Positions 1 through 6,337 are shown, counted from the stretch's first letter. The stretch: 6,726 nucleotides of DNA from Spirochaetia bacterium (GCA_026002265.1 BOBG01000107.1:1-6726); one strand, 5' to 3'. The notes: generated from the sequence alone by a model not told the origin. Numbers and translations are program-made.

Positions 1-912
1 AGAAATATATCCGTCTTTTCAACCATGAGCGCCGGCAAGTCAACATTCATAAACTCTCTACTGGGGCATGACTATCTGCCTTCAAAAAATGAAGCGTGTA
101 CTGCGAAAATCGCCTCCATCGCGAATACTGGCTATATTGATTATTGCCTTGGTTATGCGTCCATGAAGGGTAAACCTGTTTTCTGCGGAAACGTTGACCA
201 AAAGAAAATGGAAGAATGGAATAATGACCACGAGGTTTCCAGGATTATTCTTGAAGGTAATCTTGACAGAATCAGCAGTGAAAAAACTGTTACCATTATC
301 CATGATACGCCGGGTATAAACTATTCGGGAAATGCGGAACACAAAAAAATAACCATTGATCATCTTATTAATTCGAAACCTGAAGTTATTATCTGCCTGC
401 TCGATGCGACACAGATGTTTACAACGGATTCTTCCGAAGCTCTGGAAGATCTAAAAATTGCCAATGAAAGTATCAAAGCCCGGATTTTATTTGTCCTTAA
501 CAAAGCGGACAGTTATGATGCTAAGAAAGAAAGCCTAAACGAAACCATTGCGGATACCCTTGCCGCTTTTACAGAAAAAGGTTTCAGTTCCCCCGCTATT
601 ATTCCGGTTTCTTCCCGGGCCGCGCGGTTGTTTAAAATGGCACTGCATGAACGAATCAATTTTACTGAAAATGAAATAGATGATTTTGTCCATTATCTCC
701 GGTTTTTTTCCCGTCCTGAAAATGATTTTAGTCGGCTTGCCGCGAGTGTGCCCGATGAAATTCACCGGAACAACGAATATAAGGCAAGCGGCAAGAATGA
801 AATCACGGTAGAAGGGAAGAAATACGAAAGAGAGCAAATCACCCAGGCGTTGTTTAAAACCGGAATTCCGGTTATTGAAAATTTATTGAATACCCAAACG
901 GAGGCAGCCTAA
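1..912 (+). CDS. Dynamin-like GTPase, G-domain-only partner (5' end outside window)
   Basis: The reading frame is open from base 1, so the gene starts upstream and 303 residues are visible. The ATG at 25 lies inside the P-loop and is not the start. Visible GTPase motifs, numbered from base 1, are the P-loop STMSAGKST (residues 7-15), a Thr in NEACTAKIA as likely switch I, DTPG (102-105), NKAD (167-170) and PVSS (202-205). This order is that of the dynamin superfamily. It is clearly paralogous to the next gene: both have MS(A/S)GKST, LP(S/A)(R/K)NEA.TAKIA and L.ATQ. The protein stops shortly after TGIPVIENLL, the point that in the neighbour (SGLPAIELAM) leads into the helical stalk, so it lacks stalk and paddle. 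The likely role is a hetero-oligomer partner of the downstream GTPase in membrane remodelling, possibly phage defence. The family assignment is sure and the role is inferred. The first P-loop glycine is replaced by Ser. Confidence 0.9.
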   Translation, partial: RNISVFSTMSAGKSTFINSLLGHDYLPSKNEACTAKIASIANTGYIDYCLGYASMKGKPVFCGNVDQKKMEEWNNDHEVSRIILEGNLDRISSEKTVTIIHDTPGINYSGNAEHKKITIDHLINSKPEVIICLLDATQMFTTDSSEALEDLKIANESIKARILFVLNKADSYDAKKESLNETIADTLAAFTEKGFSSPAIIPVSSRAARLFKMALHERINFTENEIDDFVHYLRFFSRPENDFSRLAASVPDEIHRNNEYKASGKNEITVEGKKYEREQITQALFKTGIPVIENLLNTQTEAA

Positions 913-3219
913 ATGACCGAAATAATCCTAAAGTACAATCCTTTCGAGGCAAAAGCAAGCTATCAATATAAGGGAAAAGACAAACCTATTCCCAAATGCA
1001 TGGGAACCGGAGAAAACAGCCGTTTGCAGGACTGGCTCTACGATTTTTTCCCGGACTTAAAAGAAATGCATAACTGGGGGGAAGGATCGGAATGTACCGT
1101 TTTTTTCTACGGAACCCCCGGTGATTTTGAGGATCTTGAACACGCAAAAGAGGTGTTCAAAAAGAATAATCCGGGGATAGAAATAACCCTTAATCATCTT
1201 AACCCTGAATCAAAAACGTTAAGTACCCGCCTTGGTTATTTAAGGGCGATTTTTGAAAAAATGCAAAAAGAAAGCCCATACGAGGAACTGGCCGACCAAA
1301 ATTTAAAGCCGCGTTTTGAACAGGCGCTTAGTTCTGAATTTGAAATAAGTGTCATAGCGACCATGAGCAGTGGAAAGTCAACTCTTATTAACGCTATTTT
1401 AGGTCAGGAAATTCTACCGGCACGGAACGAAGCGACAACCGCTAAAATCGCCCAGATACACGATGTGCACGACGCAAAGGGCTGGACCGCAAGAGGGCTA
1501 AAAAAAGACGAGAACGGCGGTTATACTCTCGTCTCAGAGGAAAAACCTGCGACACTGGAAGAACTTGAAAAATTAAACAATTCAGGTGAGATAGACAAGA
1601 TTGAAATTAAGGGAAATATACCCGGAATAAACTCACGGGAAATGCGACTTTTACTTTCTGACACGCCCGGACCCAATAATTCACGGACGATTGATCATGC
1701 CAAACATATAGACGAGCTAATTAAGGCTGATTACAAGCCTATGATAATGTATATCCTTAATGCCACGCAGCTCGAAATAACCGATGATAAATCATTGCTG
1801 GAAAAGATTGCCAAGGCAATGGAGGGGAGTGGGAAGCAGGGGGCGGACCGTTTTTTGTTTGTGCTCAATAAAGCGGACCAGCTTGATCCCGGTAAAAATG
1901 AATATGTAGAAAAAACGGTTGCTGCTTCAAAGCAATACCTTGAAAGGCAGTTCGGCATAACCGGAGCGAGAATTTTCCCTGTGTCGGCACAGCTTGCCAA
2001 GGTAATACGCATGAGCCAGGCAGGGCGATCTTTAACCGAGGACGAACAAGATTTTCTCGGAAAGAAAAAACGTTTTATTGACCGGAAGGAGCGGCACCTA
2101 TCCGAATTTGTTTCCTTGAGCCCTTCATGTAGGAAGAAGCAGGAAGAAATGTTACAAGACGCGGTTGCAAATAACGATGAGAATACACAGGCGCTTGTTT
2201 ATTCCGGCCTTCCCGCCATTGAACTTGCGATGGATGAATATTTGGAAAAATACGCGCTTACTGCGAAAATTAGCAAGGCTGTCGATGTGTTTATCAAAAT
2301 CATAAACCGCCTTGACCTTAAAAACAAAACGGAAAAAGACCTTGCTGAAAATACAGATGCTCGCAAAAAAGTTGTGTCGGAGCTTAAAACGCTACGAGAG
2401 CAAATGGAAAACGGCAAAGAGGCACAGAAGCTGAAAGAAAAATTTGACGGTGATATTATCTCCATCAAGAAAGAGCTGGATACCGGTTTCAAGCAGCATG
2501 AAACCGATATACGAAAAATAGCTACGGAAGAGGCTGAGAAATTCGGTCTAGATTTTGAAGTTGACAAGAATGAACCGAATGCTTTGCAGCTTTGGTCTTT
2601 TCAAAATTCAACAGGGAAGAATGAAAGTGAATACGAAGTTTCAAAAAAGAAGGCAAAGGCGATTATAAGTTCAACGCAAAAGAATATGCAGTTGAAATAT
2701 GAAATTCTAAGCTCGGAATTGTCAGGTCTGCTGGAAAAAAGATTAAAGGTTCAGGCTCAGGATTACCTGAAAGACTATAAAAAGTATGTATCGGGTCTGG
2801 TAAAAACCGAGGACTTTGGTTTGAGCGCAACATTTAACCTCATACAAATTAGCATTCCTGATAATGCCGATGATTTGCTTGAAAGGTTTTCCGGGACAAA
2901 AACGGTGACTAAAAAGGTCCATCATCAAAGCGGGAATATCAACAAAGCGTGGTATAAAACATGGACATGGTTTGATGATGATTACTACTCGTATGACGAA
3001 GATGTTAAGACTGAAAAGCATATTATTAAGATGAAAGAACTCTTTGAAAACTCAATTGAACCGCAATTTCAGCAATTCTTCTCTATGATTAAGAATGCAA
3101 GAGATGTTGCCGACCGCAACGCTCAAAACTTGAAAGACGGATATATTTCTTCTGGGAAGATTGTAAAAGTTATATTCATTATTGATGAATACGTTCAAAG
3201 GTTGAATTGTTACCGCTGA
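913..3219 (+). CDS. Bacterial dynamin-like GTPase, full length (768 aa)
   Basis: The ATG directly abuts the previous stop (TAAATG), with a GGAGG ribosome binding site at 900-904, so the two genes are one operon. Residues 1-140 form an N-terminal module I do not recognise. The GTPase domain follows: P-loop ATMSSGKST (149-157), switch I Thr in NEATTAKIA (172-180), DTPG (250-253), NKAD (319-322) and PVSA (356-359). Residues about 430-660 are charged and helical with coiled-coil character, as expected for a dynamin stalk. Residues about 663-700 are rich in Lys, Trp, Tyr and Asp (AWYKTWTWFDDDYYSYDEDV), which resembles the membrane-binding paddle or tip of bacterial dynamins. A last helical stretch (700-768) would pack back on the stalk. 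Dynamins use GTP hydrolysis to tether or remodel membranes. The closest concept is LeoA of Leo/Eleos-type pairs, but no specific orthology can be claimed. The last 56 codons overlap a convergent gene. Confidence 0.92.
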   Translation: MTEIILKYNPFEAKASYQYKGKDKPIPKCMGTGENSRLQDWLYDFFPDLKEMHNWGEGSECTVFFYGTPGDFEDLEHAKEVFKKNNPGIEITLNHLNPESKTLSTRLGYLRAIFEKMQKESPYEELADQNLKPRFEQALSSEFEISVIATMSSGKSTLINAILGQEILPARNEATTAKIAQIHDVHDAKGWTARGLKKDENGGYTLVSEEKPATLEELEKLNNSGEIDKIEIKGNIPGINSREMRLLLSDTPGPNNSRTIDHAKHIDELIKADYKPMIMYILNATQLEITDDKSLLEKIAKAMEGSGKQGADRFLFVLNKADQLDPGKNEYVEKTVAASKQYLERQFGITGARIFPVSAQLAKVIRMSQAGRSLTEDEQDFLGKKKRFIDRKERHLSEFVSLSPSCRKKQEEMLQDAVANNDENTQALVYSGLPAIELAMDEYLEKYALTAKISKAVDVFIKIINRLDLKNKTEKDLAENTDARKKVVSELKTLREQMENGKEAQKLKEKFDGDIISIKKELDTGFKQHETDIRKIATEEAEKFGLDFEVDKNEPNALQLWSFQNSTGKNESEYEVSKKKAKAIISSTQKNMQLKYEILSSELSGLLEKRLKVQAQDYLKDYKKYVSGLVKTEDFGLSATFNLIQISIPDNADDLLERFSGTKTVTKKVHHQSGNINKAWYKTWTWFDDDYYSYDEDVKTEKHIIKMKELFENSIEPQFQQFFSMIKNARDVADRNAQNLKDGYISSGKIVKVIFIIDEYVQRLNCYR

Positions 3220-3717
3220 TTTATATAAATCTGTATCCTTAAAAAATGAAAGAAGCTCCGGGACATTTCCGGTTTCCAGTATTCTTATGTAATTTTCCAG
3301 CAGAAATTGTTGTTTTTTATTTATTTTTAGCCTGGTATAAAGATTCGCAAACCGGGGTGCATCATATCGTATATCCCCTAGTTTCAAGATGTATGCCAAT
3401 GCAAGTAGCATTAAATATTTATAGGTTATTCGGGGAGAAAAAGACTCTTTTGATGTTTTGTATTTTTTCATTAACAGCTTGACCGCATTATCAATATCTA
3501 TATCGGAGGTGTGATTAGGTATATTGCCGTTGAACACTATTTCTGCAAATTCCGAATGTAAATCAAAAACAATGCCCATTCTAATCATATTTTCATATAA
3601 AACCAACAAGAAAGCCTTTTTTAGATCATCTTGAGGAAAGTTATATGTTAAAATACTATGGGCGAACTTTAAGAGAGAAAACTCATCGGTAAATGTCGGC
3701 ATGGATAAATTACTCAT
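3052..3717 (-). CDS. Hypothetical helical protein coupled to WYL regulator (221 aa)
   Basis: I do not recognise this family. The ATG at 3717 overlaps the WYL stop by 8 bp (ATGAGTAA) and is preceded by a purine-rich GAGGGGG ribosome binding site, so translation is coupled to the regulator. An alternative start is Met6 (MPTFTDEF). The sequence has no signal peptide and no clear membrane segment. It appears all-helical, with a hydrophobic patch YKYLMLLALAYILKLGD (99-115) followed by amphipathic helices (FANLYTRLKINKKQQFLLEN). The acidic stretch SDIDIDNA (71-78) may be a loop. Residues 1-165 lie outside any other gene. Residues from about 167 to the end are antisense to the last 56 codons of the dynamin-like gene. 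Either this is a true tail-to-tail overlap or the original 3' end was lost at a junction and the frame now reads into the neighbour. Operon position suggests it works with, or is controlled by, the WYL protein. Confidence 0.7.
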   Translation of the reverse strand: MSNLSMPTFTDEFSLLKFAHSILTYNFPQDDLKKAFLLVLYENMIRMGIVFDLHSEFAEIVFNGNIPNHTSDIDIDNAVKLLMKKYKTSKESFSPRITYKYLMLLALAYILKLGDIRYDAPRFANLYTRLKINKKQQFLLENYIRILETGNVPELLSFFKDTDLYKSAVTIQPLNVFINNEYNFYNLPRRNISVFQVLSVAVGNISCILNHREELLKLRFN

Positions 3718-4705
3718 ACATCCCCCTCACTTTTCCTGCCTCATCCCTCACCATATCCACCAACTCCCTCGGTCCCAGCACCTTCACCGTATGCCCTTGC
3801 CCCAATACCCAACGTAATACTTCCGGCATTTGCGTAGTAGTAAACTTCACATAGACACTACCATCCTTTCGCTGTTCAACTGTTTGGCCACTATGCCATT
3901 GACGGTCTATGGCGAATGTCCTGATTGTTTTGTCAAAGAGCAATTCCACCGTTACCGGTTCACGGGATGACGCCCATACACCCATCTCCCTGTCAAAGTA
4001 ATCATTAGCATTAAAAGTAGGCGGTATGGTAAAATGCTTCTTGGTTAATGCCGCATTCTGAATCCGTGAAAAGGTGAACATGCGCGGTTCGTTCTTATCA
4101 TGGCACAATCCGATGACATACCAATTCCCTTTTTGGGATATGGCATGATAAGGGTCCACCGTCCGCTTCATATACGTTTCTTTGGATAGCGGCTGGTAAT
4201 CAAAGGTAATGGTACTTTTGGTTTTGAGTGCGGTAAAAATCACTTTGAAGACTTTGGAGTCTACCTGACCTGCCGCATCGGGGATAAACGACATCTGATT
4301 GGTCAAAAAAGCCGATTGGACGCTTAACGTAGCCGGGAGGCTCTGGGCGATTTTTGCAAAAATCCGGCGTAAATCATCTTCAAGGGGCGTATTCCGATAT
4401 TGCTCCAACATCTGATCAAAGAGGGTAATAGAGAAAAACTCACCCTCGGTTAAAAGGACACTCTTAATGAAAAAGTTTGGCTCTGAATAGTAGTACCCGC
4501 GATGGTCATAGTCATATTCAATCGGAGCGGAGTACATGTCCCTCATGTACTCGATGTCCCGCTGAATGGTCCTTGGGGTCATTTCCAGTTTTTTGGCAAG
4601 CGTAGCAGCATTAGGGAATCCCCCCTCCCGAATGAGGCTGTCCACCGCCAAAATGCGGTTGACCATAACTTTTTGCGCTATATTACCGCCCTTAGTCCTA
4701 GCCAT
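3710..4705 (-). CDS. WYL-domain transcriptional regulator (wHTH-WYL-WCX), 331 aa
   Basis: Residues 14-75 form a winged helix of the HTH_11/DeoR type, with recognition helix TPRTIQRDIEYM (43-54) and a wing around YDYDHRGYYYSEP. A linker of helices follows (85-140). The WYL domain spans about 147-222, with GNWYVIGLC (193-201) as the signature and R-x-FTFSRI (208-215) as the ligand-contacting strand. A WCX-type C-terminal extension (249-328) has VTVELLFD and LRWVLGQGHTVKVLGP. Length and order are typical of PafC/YafY-like regulators. WYL proteins usually bind nucleic-acid or nucleotide ligands and often repress defence loci (the BrxR and CapW families). That link is family knowledge, not shown here. 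The gene is divergent from the Xre gene at 4980. The best upstream AAGAAGG lies about 15 bases before the ATG, a long spacing, but no better in-frame start was found. The likely operators are the GTCATAC words in the divergent region. Confidence 0.92.
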   Translation of the reverse strand: MARTKGGNIAQKVMVNRILAVDSLIREGGFPNAATLAKKLEMTPRTIQRDIEYMRDMYSAPIEYDYDHRGYYYSEPNFFIKSVLLTEGEFFSITLFDQMLEQYRNTPLEDDLRRIFAKIAQSLPATLSVQSAFLTNQMSFIPDAAGQVDSKVFKVIFTALKTKSTITFDYQPLSKETYMKRTVDPYHAISQKGNWYVIGLCHDKNEPRMFTFSRIQNAALTKKHFTIPPTFNANDYFDREMGVWASSREPVTVELLFDKTIRTFAIDRQWHSGQTVEQRKDGSVYVKFTTTQMPEVLRWVLGQGHTVKVLGPRELVDMVRDEAGKVRGMYE

Positions 4706-4760
4706 CGTCCCAAAAACATCCTTCTTTCTAATCTAAGCTCCACTATAACCAGCCCAAAAC

Positions 4761-4895
4761 GTCATACATTGTCGTAGTCACTCAAAAATCCGTAAAAATT
4801 CCCGTTTTTTGAACCTTTTCCCCCTGTCTTACTGGCCGAGCTTAGTATGACCCAAGCAGTTGTCAGAGCCATAATCTTATTAGTCATACGCTAAG
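4761..4895. promoter_or_regulatory. Three GTCATAC words in the divergent WYL/Xre intergenic region
   Basis: GTCATAC occurs at 4761-4767 and 4883-4889 on the + strand and as GTATGAC at 4845-4851. The last two extend into a larger inverted pair: CTTAGTATGAC (4841-4851) against GTCATACGCTAAG (4883-4895), identical except for a two-base GC insertion. AAGCAG(T/A)TG also recurs directly at 4854-4862 and 4893-4901. The sites lie between two divergent regulator genes, so they are candidate operators for the WYL protein, the Xre protein or both. I could not place a convincing -35/-10 pair for either gene here. The rest of 4706-4979 shows no gene. Confidence 0.45.
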
Positions 4896-4964
4896 CAGAT
4901 GCTACCTTGCGTTACGTTGTTGGTCAGGGGAGGCAAAATAAAGACATCTTTAATATCAAAGGGT

Positions 4965-4972
4965 AAGGAAGG
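4965..4972 (+). promoter_or_regulatory. Ribosome binding site fixing the start of the first Xre gene
   Basis: AAGGAAGG ends 7 bases before the ATG at 4980. It picks this start over the in-frame ATG at 4899, which has no comparable site and would add 27 residues without any domain character. Confidence 0.7.
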
Positions 4973-4979
4973 CCGGAAT

Positions 4980-5354
4980 ATGGGAGGGCAATACCTAAAA
5001 GACGCTTTAGGCAGAAATATCAAACTTTACCGGTTTCACCACGAGTTGTCACAAGCGGAATTAGCCGAAAAAGCCAATGTCAGAGTCAACTTCATATCCG
5101 ACCTTGAAAGAGGCACCAAATGGCCCCGTGCCGATACGGTTGCCCGGATAGCCCAGGCTTTAGGAGTTCCTGCTTCCGAATTATTCAAAGAGGTAGATAC
5201 CGCTACCGATGGAACCAAGGACATAATGATTCAATTTTCCAGTGATATGTCCCGAATGATGAGTAAAGCAATGGAAACCGTTCAAGAACAGTATTCCGCT
5301 TACCTATCCTGTGCTCCAAAAGAGCAGGGGGTAACACGCCCCTCCTTGCCATAA
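4980..5354 (+). CDS. Xre/Cro-family HTH protein (124 aa)
   Basis: This is a small DNA-binding regulator. A single HTH_3 (Cro/C1) domain spans about residues 11-70: LGRNIKLYRFHHELSQAELA (helices 1-2), recognition helix region VNFISDLERGTKWPR (36-50), then TVARIAQALGVPASELF (53-69), all canonical. The C-terminal tail (about 78-124) has a Met-rich amphipathic helix (MSRMMSKAMETVQEQYSAYL) that could be a dimer or protein contact, then a short Pro/Ser end. The start at 4980 is chosen by the ribosome binding site and because the domain begins just after it. The protein has no ligand or protease domain. It is a paralogue of the next gene in the DNA-binding part but not in the tail. The gene is divergent from the WYL gene, and mutual regulation is plausible but inferred. 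Confidence 0.88.
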   Translation: MGGQYLKDALGRNIKLYRFHHELSQAELAEKANVRVNFISDLERGTKWPRADTVARIAQALGVPASELFKEVDTATDGTKDIMIQFSSDMSRMMSKAMETVQEQYSAYLSCAPKEQGVTRPSLP

Positions 5355-5440
5355 GTCGAAATCTTCCCGCCTCATCCTACAACATCCTTTCCCTAGTTTG
5401 AACCTCCTGTAACCGACCTGCCATGCCCATCTCGATCTGT

Positions 5441-5526
5441 AATCCGCTATTGGCTTAGTCCATTTATAATAATCTATAGGCTTTTTGAGATTTTGTCAAG
5501 TATTCTCCATAATCTAATAGCGGATT
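5441..5526. repeat. 11-bp inverted repeat bracketing the second Xre promoter
   Basis: AATCCGCTATT (5441-5451) is the exact reverse complement of AATAGCGGATT (5516-5526). Beyond this the inner flanks match at 4 of 6 positions. The core CCGCTA appears a third time at 5536-5541. The right arm lies at the predicted transcription start and the left arm about 35 bases upstream of the -35 box, as expected for two opposed half-sites or a looping operator of an autoregulated Xre gene. Confidence 0.5.
5485..5513 (+). promoter_or_regulatory. Sigma70-type promoter of the second Xre gene
   Basis: TTGAGA (5485-5490) and CATAAT (5508-5513) are separated by 17 bases, and each differs from consensus at one position. 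Transcription would start near 5520, giving a leader of about 60 bases. A perfect TATAAT at 5465-5470 lacks a matching -35 box and is less likely to be used. Confidence 0.6.
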
Positions 5527-5564
5527 TAAGGACAACCGCTAAATCCACTATCGAGAATTGGAAT

Positions 5565-5571
5565 AGGGGAG
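5565..5571 (+). promoter_or_regulatory. Ribosome binding site fixing the start of the second Xre gene
   Basis: AGGGGAG lies 8 bases before the ATG at 5580. The longer in-frame start (TTG at 5493) lies between the promoter boxes and so would not be in the mRNA. Confidence 0.7.
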
Positions 5572-5579
5572 AAAACACT

Positions 5580-5984
5580 ATGGATAGAGAAGAAACAGAG
5601 TGCCGGGAGCTTTTAAGCAAAAATATCAAGTTTTACCGTAGCCGACTTGGGTTTTCTCAGCTTGATTTAGCCCTAGAGCTTGATATTTCGACTACTTTTC
5701 TCAGCGATATTGAAACCGGCAAGAAGTGGGTCTCCCCGAAAACGCTTGCGCTCATAGCAAAAACACTGAAAATAGAGATATTCGAGCTTTTCAAACCGAA
5801 TGAAGAACCCCTAAAACCGGCTTTGTCAGAGGAAGTGGTCAAATATCTTGATTCAGTCGATAATGCGCTTGTAAAGCAGATCACCCGCTCCATAGAACCG
5901 GCCATTGAGCGGACAATCACCCGTTTGGTCGCCAAAATGCGGAAGTTCTACGAAAAGCAGATTAAGGAAATGACGGAGAAGTAA
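5580..5984 (+). CDS. Xre/Cro-family HTH protein, tandem paralogue (134 aa)
   Basis: One HTH_3 domain covers about residues 11-71: LLSKNIKFYRSRLGFSQLDL (helices 1-2), recognition helix region TTFLSDIETGKKW (38-50), then KTLALIAKTLKIEIFELF. It matches the preceding protein in layout (KNIK.YR, SQ..LA, F(I/L)SD(I/L)E.G.KW, ELFK), so the two are likely duplicates that have diverged. The C-terminal part (82-134) differs. It is a basic amphipathic helix (VKQITRSIEPAIERTITRLVAKMRKFYEKQIKEM, given here in overlap with its charge pattern) that suggests oligomerisation. The start at 5580 is set by the ribosome binding site and the promoter position. The promoter lies between inverted repeats, suggesting autorepression. 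The two Xre proteins could heterodimerise or cross-regulate, which is inferred only from their pairing. Confidence 0.88.
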   Translation: MDREETECRELLSKNIKFYRSRLGFSQLDLALELDISTTFLSDIETGKKWVSPKTLALIAKTLKIEIFELFKPNEEPLKPALSEEVVKYLDSVDNALVKQITRSIEPAIERTITRLVAKMRKFYEKQIKEMTEK

Positions 5985-6196
5985 GCACTGCCTTGTTTTT
6001 AACCATGATAACCTCTCTTTTTTGTATCACAGCCTCTCTTCCCTGTCTTTTATTGCGGGGGAACTTCAGAACACCACTCACTTTTTTTGTGGACAAACCC
6101 TGCCATTGTTTGCCTTTTTATAAGGCTTACTGTATCATACTTAGCAGTTTTTGACAAACTGGTAAACAGTTACTTCTGTATGCAGATATGGGTAAA
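5985..6196. other. Stretch without a gene after the second Xre gene
   Basis: No credible coding frame was found on either strand. The stretch is T-rich on the + strand. It contains a CCTCTCTT direct repeat (6012-6019 and 6033-6040), a small stem GCCTT/AAGGC (6112-6116 and 6122-6126, 5-base loop) and GACAAAC at 6092 and 6153, with a third copy at 6200. It may be decayed sequence, such as the lost remainder of the neighbouring BrnT-like gene, but no residual similarity was seen in the three minus-strand frames. Confidence 0.4.
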
Positions 6197-6337
6197 TCAG
6201 ACAAACCCGAGCACGAAACCCTCCAAATGCTTCAACAAGTTTAGCTGTGCTTTTTCGCTATCCCATTCCATCCCATCTATAGGCATACTCATATTGTCAT
6301 ACTTTTTGTATTCTTTGTCAAGTTGCGTTCTCTTCAT
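6197..6337 (-). pseudogene. BrnT-like toxin remnant (46 codons)
   Basis: Read on the minus strand, a 46-residue frame begins MKRTQLDKEYKKYDN and contains MEWDSEKAQLNLLKHLEGF (23-41). This fits the EWDxxKxxxNxxKH start of BrnT, the ribonuclease toxin of the BrnT-BrnA type II toxin-antitoxin family, which is normally about 90-100 residues. The frame then stops (TGA at 6197-6199). The rest of BrnT and any BrnA are not visible in the following 200 bases in any minus frame, so it is most likely a truncated remnant. The ATG lies inside the left arm of the palindrome at 6331-6370 and has no ribosome binding site. The internal Met23 could be the ancestral start. A genuine short peptide is possible but less likely. 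Confidence 0.5.

Larger units (their letters stand above)
5355..5579. other. Intergenic region between the two Xre genes (regulatory, no gene)
   Basis: No coding frame with a ribosome binding site is seen. The first 85 bases are C/T-rich and show no feature I can name. The second half carries the promoter and inverted repeat listed separately. ATAATCTA occurs twice (5469-5476 and 5509-5516), 40 bases apart, the second copy lying on the -10 box. GGATTTA (5522-5528) and TAAATCC (5540-5546) could form a 7-bp stem in the 5' leader of the second Xre mRNA. No clear terminator for the first gene was found, so read-through is possible. Confidence 0.5.

Noticed and set aside
3218..3231. GATTTATATAAATC palindrome at the dynamin stop codon
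   Set aside because: It is AT-only at the centre with no loop, and is explained as codons (DLYKS) of the opposite gene; too weak for a terminator.
3246..3482. Plus-strand 78-codon frame
   Set aside because: It is antisense to the WYL-linked hypothetical gene, has no ribosome binding site and its protein has no domain character.
4899..4979. N-terminal extension of the first Xre protein
   Set aside because: The 27 extra residues precede a strong AAGGAAGG site and the real start at 4980.
5326..5343. AGGGG/CCCCT stem at the end of the first Xre gene as a terminator
   Set aside because: The stem is only 5 bp, lies inside the coding region and is not followed by a T-tract.
5493..5579. N-terminal extension of the second Xre protein
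   Set aside because: This start lies between the promoter boxes, so it would not be transcribed from that promoter.
6112..6126. GCCTT/AAGGC hairpin as a terminator
   Set aside because: The stem is 5 bp, there is no following T-run on the + strand, and it is 130 bases after the gene.
6092..6206. Three direct GACAAAC words as iterons
   Set aside because: Spacing is irregular (61 and 47 bases), and there is no replication gene and no conserved flank.
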